From: Saprospiraceae bacterium
GTDB lineage: Bacteria; Bacteroidota; Bacteroidia; Chitinophagales; Saprospiraceae
Reading direction: 5' to 3'
Assembly (NCBI GenBank): GCA_027488855.1
Contig: JAIYAV010000021.1
Location: forward strand, 17,755-81,754
DNA: 64,000 nt
The notes under the pieces were generated by a model. That model was not told where the DNA came from. It saw only the letters and a program-made list of their open reading frames with translations, and did no database searches. Below, piece by piece: positions 17,376-26,449 of this stretch; within the stretch, counting starts at the first letter, position 1; every line of letters starts with the position of its first letter. A program made the translations under genes and the position numbers.

Positions 17376-18461
17376 CTATTTCTTCTTGTACCGATTCGTA
17401 TTGCCTCGGCCATTATTTGGCGAAAGCTCCAAATTCGTTGGAATCAAAGAAACGATCGAAAAACACACATCGTCTTGCGCAATGATTTTCAGGCAGGGCC
17501 CAGCGTCGGACAAACCACAATCTTCCGGGCATTTTGCGTAATACACATAGATCCCCGAACTCACCTCTTTCCCGTCGTACTCATCAATGTATTTGCCATC
17601 CACAATTTTGACCACCGATTTGGGATCGTCCAGCGACTGCCAAGTACCTTGCAGCATTTTCACTTTTTTGGCATCCGCTGCAGACAGGAATGGATCGGCA
17701 AAACTCGTCCGACGATAAACGCCATCAGCCTTTACACCATTGCCAAAACCACAGGTAGCCGGATCACCTTCTAGGGTAGTAATTTCCACTCCATCACCAA
17801 AATTGAAGCTCAGTTTGCAAGTTCCGCCGAATTCAGTGGTGGCGAAATCAGCAGTGCTGCCCAAGATATTCGCAACACCTTCCATCGTGCCTTGATTGTG
17901 AGCAGGTTTTCCACCCACGACCATCAATTTAAATTTAAACTGATCGGCGGAAATTTGACCGACCAGCAATTCCCCACTACCTCCATCATTGGGCAGTTCA
18001 AAGGCGTAAGTCCCGCTGAAAGGCTCTGAGGCGGGTTCCACCACATCGTCTTCCAGTTCGGATGCTATCGCCAATTGGCCAATCTCATCCACGATAGACT
18101 TAGCCATATCCGCAAATTTGGCATTCTCTTGGTAGGGTTTGGCCGCTTCCACAATTTGTTGTTGCAGGTCAAAACGCTCTTCGGTGCTTGCAAAATTGGT
18201 GTTGAGCAACACACTGTCGCGCAGGATGTACAGCCAGCCCACTGGGTGGTCGTTTCCTTGCTCAGCACTTTCGTTGAAGCGGGTAAAAATGGCCTCCGGA
18301 TTTTCCAAAAAAGCATCCTTTACAGCCAGCACTTCCTCCACACAATCTGTGCCGGGACAGGCGGTGAAGGCATCCCACGCGTCGGTTTTTTTGGGGGTAC
18401 AGGCAAGAATTGAACCCATCAGGACTAGGCTCCACAGAGCTCTTGAAATTACGTTGTGCAT
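17376..18461 (-). CDS. hypothetical secreted lipoprotein
   Basis: The ATG at 18461 gives a lipoprotein signal (LVLMGSILAC, Cys at about residue 21); nine upstream codons are dropped. The 361-residue mature protein is acidic and has about nine further cysteines (for example ACPGTDC, AKCPEDCG), suggesting disulfides. A middle beta-rich part (FSGTYAFELPNDGGSGELLVG) and a C-terminal part beginning LQGTWQSLDDPKSVVKI resemble lipocalin-like 'how much of X is needed' folds, but I do not recognise the family. Function unknown. Confidence 0.75.
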   Translation of the reverse strand: MHNVISRALWSLVLMGSILACTPKKTDAWDAFTACPGTDCVEEVLAVKDAFLENPEAIFTRFNESAEQGNDHPVGWLYILRDSVLLNTNFASTEERFDLQQQIVEAAKPYQENAKFADMAKSIVDEIGQLAIASELEDDVVEPASEPFSGTYAFELPNDGGSGELLVGQISADQFKFKLMVVGGKPAHNQGTMEGVANILGSTADFATTEFGGTCKLSFNFGDGVEITTLEGDPATCGFGNGVKADGVYRRTSFADPFLSAADAKKVKMLQGTWQSLDDPKSVVKIVDGKYIDEYDGKEVSSGIYVYYAKCPEDCGLSDAGPCLKIIAQDDVCFSIVSLIPTNLELSPNNGRGNTNRYKKK

Positions 18462-18604
18462 AAAATATTGGTTTAATGTAAAAATCATGTAGTTTTCTCA
18501 GGATTGGGAATACTTACAAATGTAAACTTTCGCCAATGTTTTCTATAATCTTTTTATGATTTTCATTGTTACATAAGGACTTTCAGTTCACAAAATTGAT
18601 TATT

Positions 18605-18612
18605 TACCTTCG
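18605..18612 (+). promoter_or_regulatory. probable -7 box (TACCTTCG) of DUF2177-DUF1295 pair
   Basis: One mismatch from TAnnTTTG, 17 nt before the ATG at 18629. It supports that start over the upstream in-frame ATG at 18566. Confidence 0.35.
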
Positions 18613-18628
18613 ATCGAAACCCAACACC

Positions 18629-19036
18629 ATGGCATTCAGCAAATTCATTTTGAGTTATTTACTCACTACCGTCGTTTTTTTCATCATCGATATGGCCTGG
18701 CTGGGCTTTATCGCCAAGGGCATCTACGCGCGTTATCTCGGTGGTTTTTTGAGTGATCAAATCAACTGGACGGCGGCGATTGTGTTTTACCTGCTTTTCA
18801 TTGTGGGCATTTTTCTGTTTGTCATTTTTCCAGCCTTGGAAAAACAATCCTGGCAGCACGCGCTTTTGTACGGTGCGCTGTTTGGATTATTCACTTATGC
18901 TACTTATGATTTGACCAACCTGGCCACCCTCAAAGGTTGGCCGCTGAATATCGTGTTCATCGACATCATTTGGGGCATGGTGCTCACTGCCTCGGTGAGT
19001 GTTTCCGGGTATTTCATCTCCAATTATTTCAAATAG
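18629..19036 (+). CDS. DUF2177 membrane protein
   Basis: A 135-residue protein with four hydrophobic segments and the DUF2177 signatures DMAWLGFIAKGIY near the N-terminus and YATYDLTNLATLKGWP in the third segment. DUF2177 genes commonly sit beside DUF1295 and cyclopropane-fatty-acid-synthase-like genes, suggesting a membrane-lipid role that is not proven. The next gene begins 2 bp after this stop, so the pair is certainly co-transcribed. Confidence 0.85.
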   Translation: MAFSKFILSYLLTTVVFFIIDMAWLGFIAKGIYARYLGGFLSDQINWTAAIVFYLLFIVGIFLFVIFPALEKQSWQHALLYGALFGLFTYATYDLTNLATLKGWPLNIVFIDIIWGMVLTASVSVSGYFISNYFK

Positions 19037-19038
19037 GT

Positions 19039-19812
19039 ATGGCTGCGGTATTGCTTCAAATTGGGGTATTGATCTGGGTTTATGCCACTTTGTGGTTCGT
19101 CGTTTCCTTGTTGGCCCGGCGCAATGATGTGGCCGATATTGCCTGGGGTTTAGGTTATGTGGTCGTTTGTAGTTACCTGTTTCAAACGCAGGCAAAAGCG
19201 AGCATTCCACTATTGGTATACGCCCTGGTTGGTATTTGGGCACTACGTTTATCCACCCATATTTTTCTGCGCAATCGAGGCAAAGGTGAAGACTTCCGCT
19301 ATCGGCAATGGCGTGAAGAATGGGGCAAAACCTTTTATTGGCGCTCTTACCTCCAGGTCTATTTGTTACAAGGATTTCTGTTGTGGGTCGTTGCTTTGCC
19401 AATCGTGGTGGCGGGTATTTCGGCTGCACAGGCATGGACTGTTTTTACCTATCTGGGCATTGCGCTCTGGAGCATTGGCTTTTTCTTTCAGGCGGTAGGT
19501 GATTATCAATTGACGCAGTTTGTCAAAAATCGGAAACACAAGGAGGAAGTGTTGCAAACGGGTCTCTGGAAGTACAGCCGCCATCCCAACTACTTTGGAG
19601 AAATTGCGATGTGGTGGGGCATTTTTGTCATTGTCCTTCCCCTACCCTATGCTTGGATTGGGATGATTGGTCCATTGGCGATCACGCTGCTGTTGGTTTT
19701 TGTATCAGGAGTGCCAATGTTGGAAAAGAGGTATGTGGGGAATGCAGAGTATGCGGCGTATCAAAAACGGACGAGTGTTTTGATTCCGTGGCGGCCGAAA
19801 TCAGCGCAGTAG
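19039..19812 (+). CDS. DUF1295 / steroid 5-alpha-reductase-like membrane protein
   Basis: A 257-residue polytopic protein (6-7 hydrophobic segments). The motifs DVADIAWGLGYV near the start and GLWKYSRHPNYFGEIAMWWG followed by GVPMLEKRY near the end are those of the DUF1295/3-oxo-5-alpha-steroid 4-dehydrogenase C-terminal family (ICMT-like fold). Substrate unknown; lipid or isoprenoid reduction is a reasonable guess. The ATG at 19039 is chosen because it is 2 bp from the DUF2177 stop; the earlier in-frame ATG at 18937 would overlap that gene by 100 bp. A stray GTAGAGACGCA word follows the stop codon and recurs in the hairpin at 33873-33908. Confidence 0.85.
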   Translation: MAAVLLQIGVLIWVYATLWFVVSLLARRNDVADIAWGLGYVVVCSYLFQTQAKASIPLLVYALVGIWALRLSTHIFLRNRGKGEDFRYRQWREEWGKTFYWRSYLQVYLLQGFLLWVVALPIVVAGISAAQAWTVFTYLGIALWSIGFFFQAVGDYQLTQFVKNRKHKEEVLQTGLWKYSRHPNYFGEIAMWWGIFVIVLPLPYAWIGMIGPLAITLLLVFVSGVPMLEKRYVGNAEYAAYQKRTSVLIPWRPKSAQ

Positions 19813-19950
19813 AGACGCAAGGTTTTGGGCTTTACCTCTTCCAATGCAGTTTTTTGAATCCACTCATATTGATCTATTCAGTTATAATTTAGTGCCCATA
19901 TCTGGTGGAGTGATTTAGAAAGAAAAGAAAAACAAGGCGAATTTTATGCC

Positions 19951-19958
19951 TATTTTTG
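19951..19958 (+). promoter_or_regulatory. -7 box (TATTTTTG) of AAA/PD-(D/E)XK gene
   Basis: A TAnnTTTG match ending 19 nt before the ATG at 19978. Confidence 0.4.
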
Positions 19959-19977
19959 CAAGGCAAAGTCAAAGTTC

Positions 19978-21534
19978 ATGCACAAAAAATTCAACATAAC
20001 GGGGATATGTCGCCCTGCCAAGCACTACATGGCGGATGTATCGGGCAAGCTGGCCAAGGTGATTCGCATGATTGAAAGCGGCGATTATTTCATCATCAAC
20101 CGCCCACGGCAGTACGGCAAAACAACGATGCTGTACAGTATCGCTGCACAACTAAGAAAACGCGATGATTACATGGTGTTTAACATCAGTTTTGAAGGCA
20201 TTGGCGATGCTATTTTTGAGGATGAAAAGGTGTTTGCCCCTGGATTCATTAGGCTCTTGCAAACCCAGGCCAAGATTCACTCTCCCGAATTACTGCCATT
20301 TTTAGAAGAAAAAGAAGCTGATGTACTAAACTTGGAGAGCCTTTCTGATGCCCTATCCTATTTACTGAGCAAGACGGATAAGAACGTGATCGTCTTGATC
20401 GACGAGGTGGACAAAAGCAGCAACAACCAATTGTTTATCAGTTTTTTGGCCCTATTGCGAAACAAGTATTTGGCACAAGATGAGGTCAAAACCTTTCACT
20501 CCGTCGTACTAGCAGGTGTACACGACGTCAAAACCCTGAAACTAAAAATCCGCCCCGATGCCGAGCAAAAATACAACTCGCCCTGGAACATCGCTGCTGA
20601 GTTTAAGGTGGACATGAATCTGCATCCCCAGGAGATCAAACCCATGCTTGATGAATACGCAGCAGACCGAGGTGTAAAAATGGACACCCAGCACATTGCC
20701 GAAACGCTGTTTTACTATACTTCTGGCTATCCATTTTTGGTCTCCAAACTCTGCAAGATGCTCGACGAGGGCGATTCACCCCTGCAAAACCCCGGTGAAT
20801 GGACTGACCTGGACATCCAAATTGCGGTGCAGCAACTCACTTACGAAAACAATACCAACTTTGATTCCTTGACCAAAAACATTGAAAATCACCTAGAATT
20901 GTACAATTTGGTCTATCGGATTGCCATTGATGGCGAATCCTTTCCGTTTAATCCGCATAATCCAACCATCAATTTGGGAGTCCTTTTGGGCATTTTTGTC
21001 AATAAGGATGGCCTAAAAATTCACAACCGCATCTACAACGAAGTAATTGTCAATTACATGGCTATCAAAGTATTAGAAACGCAACTCCCTCCTTCAAACC
21101 TCGACAAGACTTACAAAAATGGTGATGGTGGCCTCAACATGGAAGCCGTCCTGCTCGGTTTTCAAAGCTTCATGAAAAAAGAATACTCCAAAAAAGACCG
21201 CGATTTTTTGGAAAAAAACGGGCGACTGGTGTTTTTGGCCTTCCTGAAACCCATCATCAATGGTTCGGGGTATGACTTCAAAGAGCCGCAGATTTCGGAT
21301 GAAAAACGCTTGGACGTAGTGATCACCTACCTGAAAGAAAAATACATCGCTGAACTCAAACGCTGGTATGGCCCCAAAGCGCACGCCGCTGGGCTGATCC
21401 AATTGGCTGATTATTTAGAGCGGCAAAACCTTCAAGAAGGCTATTTGCTCATCTTTGACCATGCCGAAGTCAAAAACTGGCATTCCGAATGGACCGAAGT
21501 GCAGGGGAAAAAGATATTGGCCGTTTGGGTCTAA
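19978..21534 (+). CDS. AAA-like ATPase with C-terminal PD-(D/E)XK nuclease-like domain
   Basis: A 518-residue soluble protein. The P-loop is NRPRQYGKTTML (residues 41-52) and Walker B is VIVLIDEVDKSS (about 137-148), typical of the 'AAA-ATPase-like' group that is expanded in Bacteroidota. The C-terminus contains RLDVVITYLKEKYIAELKRW (about 443-462): an Asp followed by E-L-K fits the D...(E)xK core of PD-(D/E)XK nucleases. Many such genes are solitary and their function is unknown; DNA repair, selfish-element or defence roles have all been suggested. The convergent Nramp-like gene starts its 3' end 42 bp away. Confidence 0.82.
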   Translation: MHKKFNITGICRPAKHYMADVSGKLAKVIRMIESGDYFIINRPRQYGKTTMLYSIAAQLRKRDDYMVFNISFEGIGDAIFEDEKVFAPGFIRLLQTQAKIHSPELLPFLEEKEADVLNLESLSDALSYLLSKTDKNVIVLIDEVDKSSNNQLFISFLALLRNKYLAQDEVKTFHSVVLAGVHDVKTLKLKIRPDAEQKYNSPWNIAAEFKVDMNLHPQEIKPMLDEYAADRGVKMDTQHIAETLFYYTSGYPFLVSKLCKMLDEGDSPLQNPGEWTDLDIQIAVQQLTYENNTNFDSLTKNIENHLELYNLVYRIAIDGESFPFNPHNPTINLGVLLGIFVNKDGLKIHNRIYNEVIVNYMAIKVLETQLPPSNLDKTYKNGDGGLNMEAVLLGFQSFMKKEYSKKDRDFLEKNGRLVFLAFLKPIINGSGYDFKEPQISDEKRLDVVITYLKEKYIAELKRWYGPKAHAAGLIQLADYLERQNLQEGYLLIFDHAEVKNWHSEWTEVQGKKILAVWV

Positions 21535-21576
21535 GTTTACCCAAAAATGCACAAAATGCCCAGCTGTCTGCTGCTT

Positions 21577-22920
21577 TTACAAACTATAAATCCCATACAC
21601 ACTTACCGCCAAAATAGCCAGAATACTCACCCAAAACACCAAGTCGAAGCGCCAAGATGAATCAAATTGGCCCGTGGCCGTACCATAACGAAAATACAAG
21701 GTCGCATAAATAACCAAGAGCAATAAAACTGAACCCGCTATTCCCCCGCTCAACACCATAAACAAGGGCAACTTGATGCTCAAAAACAAAAATGCCCAAA
21801 TCAGCGGTACCACCCAGGACAAAATCCCAATGCTGCGCTTGCGTTGTTTGAGGTCAAAAAAGTCCATCCAGCCGAAATGACTAAAAATATCGCTGAACAA
21901 ACGGCCCCAGACCGCCAATCCCGCAAACAAAGTAGAGTACAACACAAAAAAGGCACCTACCATGAAGAAAATCCGCGCCCAAGGCCCTAAACTTTCCGTA
22001 AAAATGCTCGAAAGTACTTCCAGCAACTGATAACCCTCGGGGACTTCTTGCCGGGCATGCAACACCGCTGCTCCCAACAAATAAAAAACCGCAGTTACTG
22101 AGGTATAAACGATCATACTGCATACCGCATCGGCTTGCATCACTTTGATCCAGCCGCGGGCACGTTCAGCCCAGACCTCGCTGCCATCATTGGGGCCAGT
22201 ATGTCGGGCATAACCTTTTTCAAGGCACCAGTAATTGTAATAGATGATCTCCTCACCGCCAATCCCGGTGATGCCAAAAGCCCCAAAAGCATAAATCACC
22301 GCCGAACTGGGCAATGAAAAACTCAGTCCCGTACCCAATTGCGCCCAATCCATGGCATAAGGCGTGTATTGTAAAAAAATCAGGGCCGCGATGGCAAAAA
22401 GGGTGAATCCGGTGATGAGCAGCAAACAGATTTTTTCCACCACATTGTAATAGCCCCGGTACACCAAAACGGAGGTCAAGGGTGCCATCAGTAAGGCCCA
22501 AATGGCTACCGACACTTGTGGCAACATCATGTTCATCACCAGCGCCACGCCCCCAATGATGCCACCCATCTGGATGAATTTGATGAGCATGATCAAAAAA
22601 TACAAAGCCACCGTCCAGCGGGCCTTACCGATGCGGGGGCCTGGCAAATCGTCGAGGGTTTGCATGGCGGTTTTCCCGGTGAGGATGGTGTGTTTGGCAA
22701 ACTGAACCTGCACGGCTACTTTGACCAAACAACTGACCAAGATGACCCAAAAGGCCACAAAACCAGCTTTGGCCCCCAGTGCGGTGGTGGCAATCAATTC
22801 GCCTGAGCCGACAATGGCGGCGGAAAGCACGAAGCCGGGGCCCAGGTGCTGCAAACGGTGCCAAAAGGTCACCGGAGGTGCTTGCACGGCGTCGGCGCGG
22901 AGTACGTATGGATCTGACAT
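21577..22920 (-). CDS. Nramp-family transporter with altered metal-site motifs
   Basis: A 447-residue protein with about 11 membrane segments and the overall Nramp/SLC11 sequence (LGPGFVLSAAIVGSGELIATTALGAKAGF in the first helix region, split here as LGPGFVLSAAI and VGSGELIATTALGAKAGF). Canonical metal transporters have DPGN in helix 1 and MPH in helix 6; here the positions read GSGE and the helix-6 segment is AFGITGIGGEEI, with neither the Asp/Asn nor the Met-Pro-His. It therefore belongs to a divergent Nramp-related group whose substrate may not be Mn/Fe. Membrane location is certain; the substrate is not. Confidence 0.82.
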   Translation of the reverse strand: MSDPYVLRADAVQAPPVTFWHRLQHLGPGFVLSAAIVGSGELIATTALGAKAGFVAFWVILVSCLVKVAVQVQFAKHTILTGKTAMQTLDDLPGPRIGKARWTVALYFLIMLIKFIQMGGIIGGVALVMNMMLPQVSVAIWALLMAPLTSVLVYRGYYNVVEKICLLLITGFTLFAIAALIFLQYTPYAMDWAQLGTGLSFSLPSSAVIYAFGAFGITGIGGEEIIYYNYWCLEKGYARHTGPNDGSEVWAERARGWIKVMQADAVCSMIVYTSVTAVFYLLGAAVLHARQEVPEGYQLLEVLSSIFTESLGPWARIFFMVGAFFVLYSTLFAGLAVWGRLFSDIFSHFGWMDFFDLKQRKRSIGILSWVVPLIWAFLFLSIKLPLFMVLSGGIAGSVLLLLVIYATLYFRYGTATGQFDSSWRFDLVFWVSILAILAVSVYGIYSL

Positions 22921-22964
22921 GGTTTAAAAATAATAAAAGCTCCCACCTTTTCAAAAATGCTTTC

Positions 22965-22972
22965 TATGTTTG
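22965..22972 (+). promoter_or_regulatory. -7 box (TATGTTTG) of cyclophilin gene
   Basis: A TAnnTTTG match 30 nt before the ATG at 23003, in the divergent gap with the Nramp-like gene. Confidence 0.45.
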
Positions 22973-23002
22973 CAAAAAAATAGTTACAAAAAACTCTGAT
23001 TT

Positions 23003-23482
23003 ATGCAACAGTGGTCTACTCCTCCCTCCATGCAGATTGATCCTGCAAAATCCTATACGGCAACCATCAGCACCGATAAAGGCGACATTGTGATCCAATT
23101 GTTTCCTGAATACGCGCCCAATACGGTCAACAACTTTGTCTTTTTGGCCAAAGAAGGTTACTACAATGGCATCATCTTTCACCGGGTGATCAATGATTTT
23201 ATGATCCAGGGTGGCGATCCTTCCGGTACTGGTCGTGGCGGCCCCGGTTATAAATTTGGCGATGAGTTTGCGGGCAATCCCTTGACTCATGGTACTGGCT
23301 CATTGTCGATGGCCAATGCCGGCCCAGCGACCAACGGCAGCCAGTTTTTCATCACCCACTCTCCTCAACCCCACCTGAATGGAAAACACACCGTGTTTGG
23401 TCAGGTGAAAACGGGCCAGGATGTGGTGGATGCGATAGAGAAAGGTGATGTGATGGTGAGTGTAACGATCATTGAGGAATAA
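23003..23482 (+). CDS. cytoplasmic cyclophilin-type peptidyl-prolyl isomerase
   Basis: A 159-residue single-domain cyclophilin without a signal peptide. Catalytic-core motifs are intact: [15 protein letters not shown] (Arg of FHR, Gln of QGGDP), [19 protein letters not shown] and [12 protein letters not shown]. It catalyses cis-trans isomerisation of Xaa-Pro bonds. It is transcribed alone and ends just before a strong hairpin at 23488-23570. Confidence 0.93.
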   Translation: MQQWSTPPSMQIDPAKSYTATISTDKGDIVIQLFPEYAPNTVNNFVFLAKEGYYNGIIFHRVINDFMIQGGDPSGTGRGGPGYKFGDEFAGNPLTHGTGSLSMANAGPATNGSQFFITHSPQPHLNGKHTVFGQVKTGQDVVDAIEKGDVMVSVTIIEE

Positions 23483-23487
23483 GTTGG

Positions 23488-23570
23488 AATGACGAATAAT
23501 TCGAGTGACGAATGACGAATATCCGGCTGCCCGCCAAATTCGTCATTCGTCATTCGAATTATTCGTCATT
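23488..23570. terminator. 33-bp inverted repeat between convergent genes
   Basis: Arms 23488-23520 and 23538-23570 match with one G-U-compatible difference and are made of GACGAAT words. A T6 run lies at the end of the right arm. The element starts 5 nt after the cyclophilin stop and reaches into the last codons of the response regulator (stop at 23566), so it could end transcription from both sides. Confidence 0.75.
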
Positions 23571-24270
23571 TTTTCCGTTTTAACAGTCTCTCCTCTATTT
23601 CCTCCCGATACGCCGCCGCCAGCGGGATCAGGTGTTTGCCCAAAGTCAATTGGTGTTTTTCTATTTTTTGCACTGCCGCTAAGGACACAATGTAGGACTT
23701 GTGCACCCTTACAAATCGATCCGAGGGCAATTGTTGCAGCATTTCCTGTACGGTCATGCGGGTGGTGATGCGGCGCTGCCCTTCGTGGATGAACAACAAA
23801 TTGGTATCCGATTGGATGAACAATACGTCATCTAGCTTCACCCGTACCCAATCGTAACCTTCTTTGACAAAAATGCTCCCTTCTTCCTCACTGGTTTTAT
23901 TGCCATTTGTCTCCAGGACCCGTTGACAGGCTTGTAAAAAGCGGGCAAAGTCAAAAGGTTTGAGCAAGTAGTCCAATGCTTTTAATTCAAAACCCTCCAA
24001 GGCATATTCTGCGTGTGCGGTTGTAAAAATGATGGCCGTTTTTTGGAGCTGAATCAGTCGGGCAAAATCGGTGCCAAGCATGTCCGGCATCTGAATGTCC
24101 AGAAAAATCAATTGAATGGGTTCGGAATGTAGATAAGCCAAGGCTTCGGCGGTGCTGTAGAAGACCTTTTTGAGTTGAATAAAGGGCACCTTGGCAGCAT
24201 ATCTTTCCAGGACTTCCAGGGCGGAGGGTTCGTCGTCGATGGCAATGGCGTTGATGTGAAAATTGGACAT
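23566..24270 (-). CDS. LytTR-family response regulator
   Basis: A 234-residue regulator: receiver domain (about 6-120) with the acidic pair IDDEP, phosphoacceptor Asp58 in LIFLDIQMPD, and LDYLLKPF containing the conserved Lys; then a LytTR DNA-binding domain (about 140-232; RFVRVHKSYIVSL). It is the partner of the histidine kinase encoded 57 bp upstream. The start at 24270 gives the normal N-terminus; the 16 codons upstream run through a hairpin. LytTR regulators bind direct repeats upstream of target operons; targets are unknown here. Confidence 0.92.
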   Translation of the reverse strand: MSNFHINAIAIDDEPSALEVLERYAAKVPFIQLKKVFYSTAEALAYLHSEPIQLIFLDIQMPDMLGTDFARLIQLQKTAIIFTTAHAEYALEGFELKALDYLLKPFDFARFLQACQRVLETNGNKTSEEEGSIFVKEGYDWVRVKLDDVLFIQSDTNLLFIHEGQRRITTRMTVQEMLQQLPSDRFVRVHKSYIVSLAAVQKIEKHQLTLGKHLIPLAAAYREEIEERLLKRKK

Positions 24271-24288
24271 GAGGATTGGGTTTATTGC

Positions 24289-24327
24289 GGGCAACCGCAA
24301 GGATAAGGACAACCGCAAGGGTTGCCC
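24289..24327. repeat. small GGGCAACC hairpin between kinase and regulator genes
   Basis: GGGCAACC (24289-24296) pairs with GGTTGCCC (24320-24327), with a CAACCGCAAGG word repeated directly inside. It abuts the stop codon of the kinase (24328) and may cause partial termination or 3'-end protection within the operon. Confidence 0.55.
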
Positions 24328-25377
24328 CTACAACAGATCGATGTTTAATGCTACTTCAAAAATGTTGTCACTCGTTTGAATTTGCAAATGATGCCGCTGC
24401 GGATACAACAACTGAAGCCTTTCCCGGCTATTGCGGATGCCGGTACCTAAGCCACTTTTGGCCTCAGGATTAGGGGCGATGCTGTTGCGCAGGAGCATGG
24501 ACAACTTTTGCCCTTCGACATGTAGCTTCAGGTGAACAAAACAAGCTTCGTTCATGCTGATGCCGTATTGAAAGGCATTTTCAATAAAGGGGATCACCAG
24601 CAGTGGCGCAATTTTCGCTCCTTCGCGTTCACCACTGATCTCAATCTGGATGTCCAGGTTGTTTGTTTGCGGCAAACGCAGGCGTTGGAATTGAATGTAG
24701 CGCTCCAAAAAAGCCAGTTCATTTTCCAGACTCGTATACTCCGCTGCCGCTTCCTGGATGCTGAATCGCAAGAGTTGCGAAAGCTCAAAAATCAACTTGG
24801 CGGTAGCTTCATCCTCGTGCTTTTGTGCCGAATTGTAGAGGACATTCATGGTGTTGAACAAAAAATGGGGTTTGATTTGAGCTTTTAGCACATTGAGTTC
24901 GGCCACCGTTTTGTCCTTCAGCAAGGCCAACTGATCTCGTTTGGTGCGAAAATAATCGGCGGTATAGGCATACGCCACTACAAAGGCGGTGAGTAACACA
25001 CTTGACAATACGTTTTCGTCCGCAAATTCAGGTTCGTAAAAAGTGCGCCATTCCAGCCAGGCAAAACACAACAAGGCAAGCACTCCAATCCAGGCCCAAT
25101 ACCAATTTTTGAGGCGAGAATCGGCTGCGGCAAAACGTAAAAAGATGAAGCGAAAATTGAGCAGTGCCAATCCCCACACCAACAAAAACTCCAGCAACAC
25201 ACCTGCGAAGTAGCGCAACAAACGGCTGATCCCCTCCATTTCGCCACCCAGATTCACGATGTATACTTGCAAAAAACGCCAAACCAAATAAGCAATAACC
25301 GCCCCTACCAAAAGCAAGGGCAGTACATTGCTGGTGGAATTTAATCTGGCTGTTTGACTTTTTGGACTTTGCGGCAT
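24328..25377 (-). CDS. LytS-like membrane histidine kinase
   Basis: A 349-residue sensor kinase. Four hydrophobic segments (about 15-35, 50-75, 90-110, 120-140) lead into a coiled linker and the His_kinase domain, with the phosphoacceptor His in KAQIKPHFLFNTMN and an N-box-like VIPFIENAFQYGI, then the GLGTGIRNSRERL G-box. This is the Bacteroidota LytS/YehU-type 5TM-like kinase without a separate sensor domain. The ATG at 25377 is preferred; it overlaps the preceding gene by 37 bp. It is co-transcribed with the genes at 25341-26449 and the regulator downstream. Confidence 0.88.
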   Translation of the reverse strand: MPQSPKSQTARLNSTSNVLPLLLVGAVIAYLVWRFLQVYIVNLGGEMEGISRLLRYFAGVLLEFLLVWGLALLNFRFIFLRFAAADSRLKNWYWAWIGVLALLCFAWLEWRTFYEPEFADENVLSSVLLTAFVVAYAYTADYFRTKRDQLALLKDKTVAELNVLKAQIKPHFLFNTMNVLYNSAQKHEDEATAKLIFELSQLLRFSIQEAAAEYTSLENELAFLERYIQFQRLRLPQTNNLDIQIEISGEREGAKIAPLLVIPFIENAFQYGISMNEACFVHLKLHVEGQKLSMLLRNSIAPNPEAKSGLGTGIRNSRERLQLLYPQRHHLQIQTSDNIFEVALNIDLL

Positions 25378-25736
25378 TTTTTCATTTCTTTTGTAGCCGT
25401 TTCCGACCCTACACTTTGCATCACCAGGTAACGATCCCAAAAATCGACCTCTTCGTAAGCTTTGATGTAATACACTTGCCCAGCTTCGGTTTGTAACGAA
25501 AGTACCCGTTTGCTGCCCCGATAAATATACGACTCCACGTTCGTTTTTCCAGCAGTCACTTGAATTTCCAGGTATGCATTGGCGGGTAGTTCAGCTACCA
25601 ATTTATCATTGATCCTGATCTCATGCGCGGTTCCCAAAAACTCCCGTTCTCGGTACAGAATCAGCGTGGCTTTTTCGAGGTTTTTACTGCTGGCCAAAGC
25701 GAGTAAAATGCCAATGATACATACTATACGCCCCAT
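25341..25736 (-). CDS. DUF2846-like small exported protein
   Basis: 131 residues. A short hydrophobic N-terminus (MGRIVCIIGILLALASS) suggests export. The body (LILYREREFLGTAHEIRINDKLVAELP ... GQVYYIKAYEE, quoted in two parts) resembles DUF2846 domains, which have a beta-sandwich carboxypeptidase-regulatory-like build. It sits second in a four-gene operon with an outer-membrane-like protein, a kinase and a regulator, so a cell-envelope sensing role is an inference from context. Its tail overlaps the kinase start by 37 bp. Confidence 0.6.
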   Translation of the reverse strand: MGRIVCIIGILLALASSKNLEKATLILYREREFLGTAHEIRINDKLVAELPANAYLEIQVTAGKTNVESYIYRGSKRVLSLQTEAGQVYYIKAYEEVDFWDRYLVMQSVGSETATKEMKKCRKVQKVKQPD

Positions 25737-25738
25737 GA

Positions 25739-26449
25739 TCAGTAGCTTTTGGATAAGGAAATGAGGTATTGAAAATACACCATGTCGAGTTGATCTTTGG
25801 GTGCCCCCAATAAGTCAAAGGACTGCGATTTCCATTGGTAACGCGTAAATCCTCGACGATAGCCGAGGCGAAAACAGTTGCCCACCGAAACGGGTTTCTT
25901 CTCCCGATTGCTCAAAGAAACGGTTACATCAAAAGCTCCTCCTTTGTTCGAAATAACAGGTGTGCTCAGAAACGAGGTCGTGAACAAGTCCTGGAATCCT
26001 ACTTGCCGATTGGGCTCATCCTGAATCAAAACAAAGCTGTACTCATACAGAGAGGCACCTGCGCCAACATTTAAGCGGAAATTTCGGCTTTTGAACACCG
26101 AACGCTCGGCGAATAAAGATAGAGTGACCATTTTGGGGTTAAAAGCATCTCCTAACGACACAGGCAGTGTCACATTGGTGCTGAATGCCCAATCCTGGAA
26201 TCGTACTCCCGCTTCAAATGGAATGCTCCCAGTGTAGCGCGATTCGCTGGCAAAATCTTTGGTTTTTAATACCTGTTGCATGTTACTCAGCCAAATTGAA
26301 TTTAAATTGAGACTATAAAGGAAGGCTGTAGTACGCAGATAAACACTTTTTTTAAAAACTGGAATGGGTTGGCTCGTGGTATCCGTTTGAGCAAAAGACG
26401 GGGCTAGTACGATAAGCAAAGCCCCAATCAGTAAACAAGTTTGTTTCAT
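25739..26449 (-). CDS. exported beta-rich protein, possibly outer-membrane
   Basis: A 236-residue protein with a signal peptide (MKQTCLLIGALLIVLAPSFAQ). The remainder alternates hydrophobic and polar residues and ends in LISLSKSY, with an aromatic final residue, as beta-barrel outer-membrane proteins do; no family is recognised. It is the first gene of the four-gene LytTR operon (2 bp from the next start), with a divergent promoter region upstream at 26450-26661. Confidence 0.6.
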   Translation of the reverse strand: MKQTCLLIGALLIVLAPSFAQTDTTSQPIPVFKKSVYLRTTAFLYSLNLNSIWLSNMQQVLKTKDFASESRYTGSIPFEAGVRFQDWAFSTNVTLPVSLGDAFNPKMVTLSLFAERSVFKSRNFRLNVGAGASLYEYSFVLIQDEPNRQVGFQDLFTTSFLSTPVISNKGGAFDVTVSLSNREKKPVSVGNCFRLGYRRGFTRYQWKSQSFDLLGAPKDQLDMVYFQYLISLSKSY

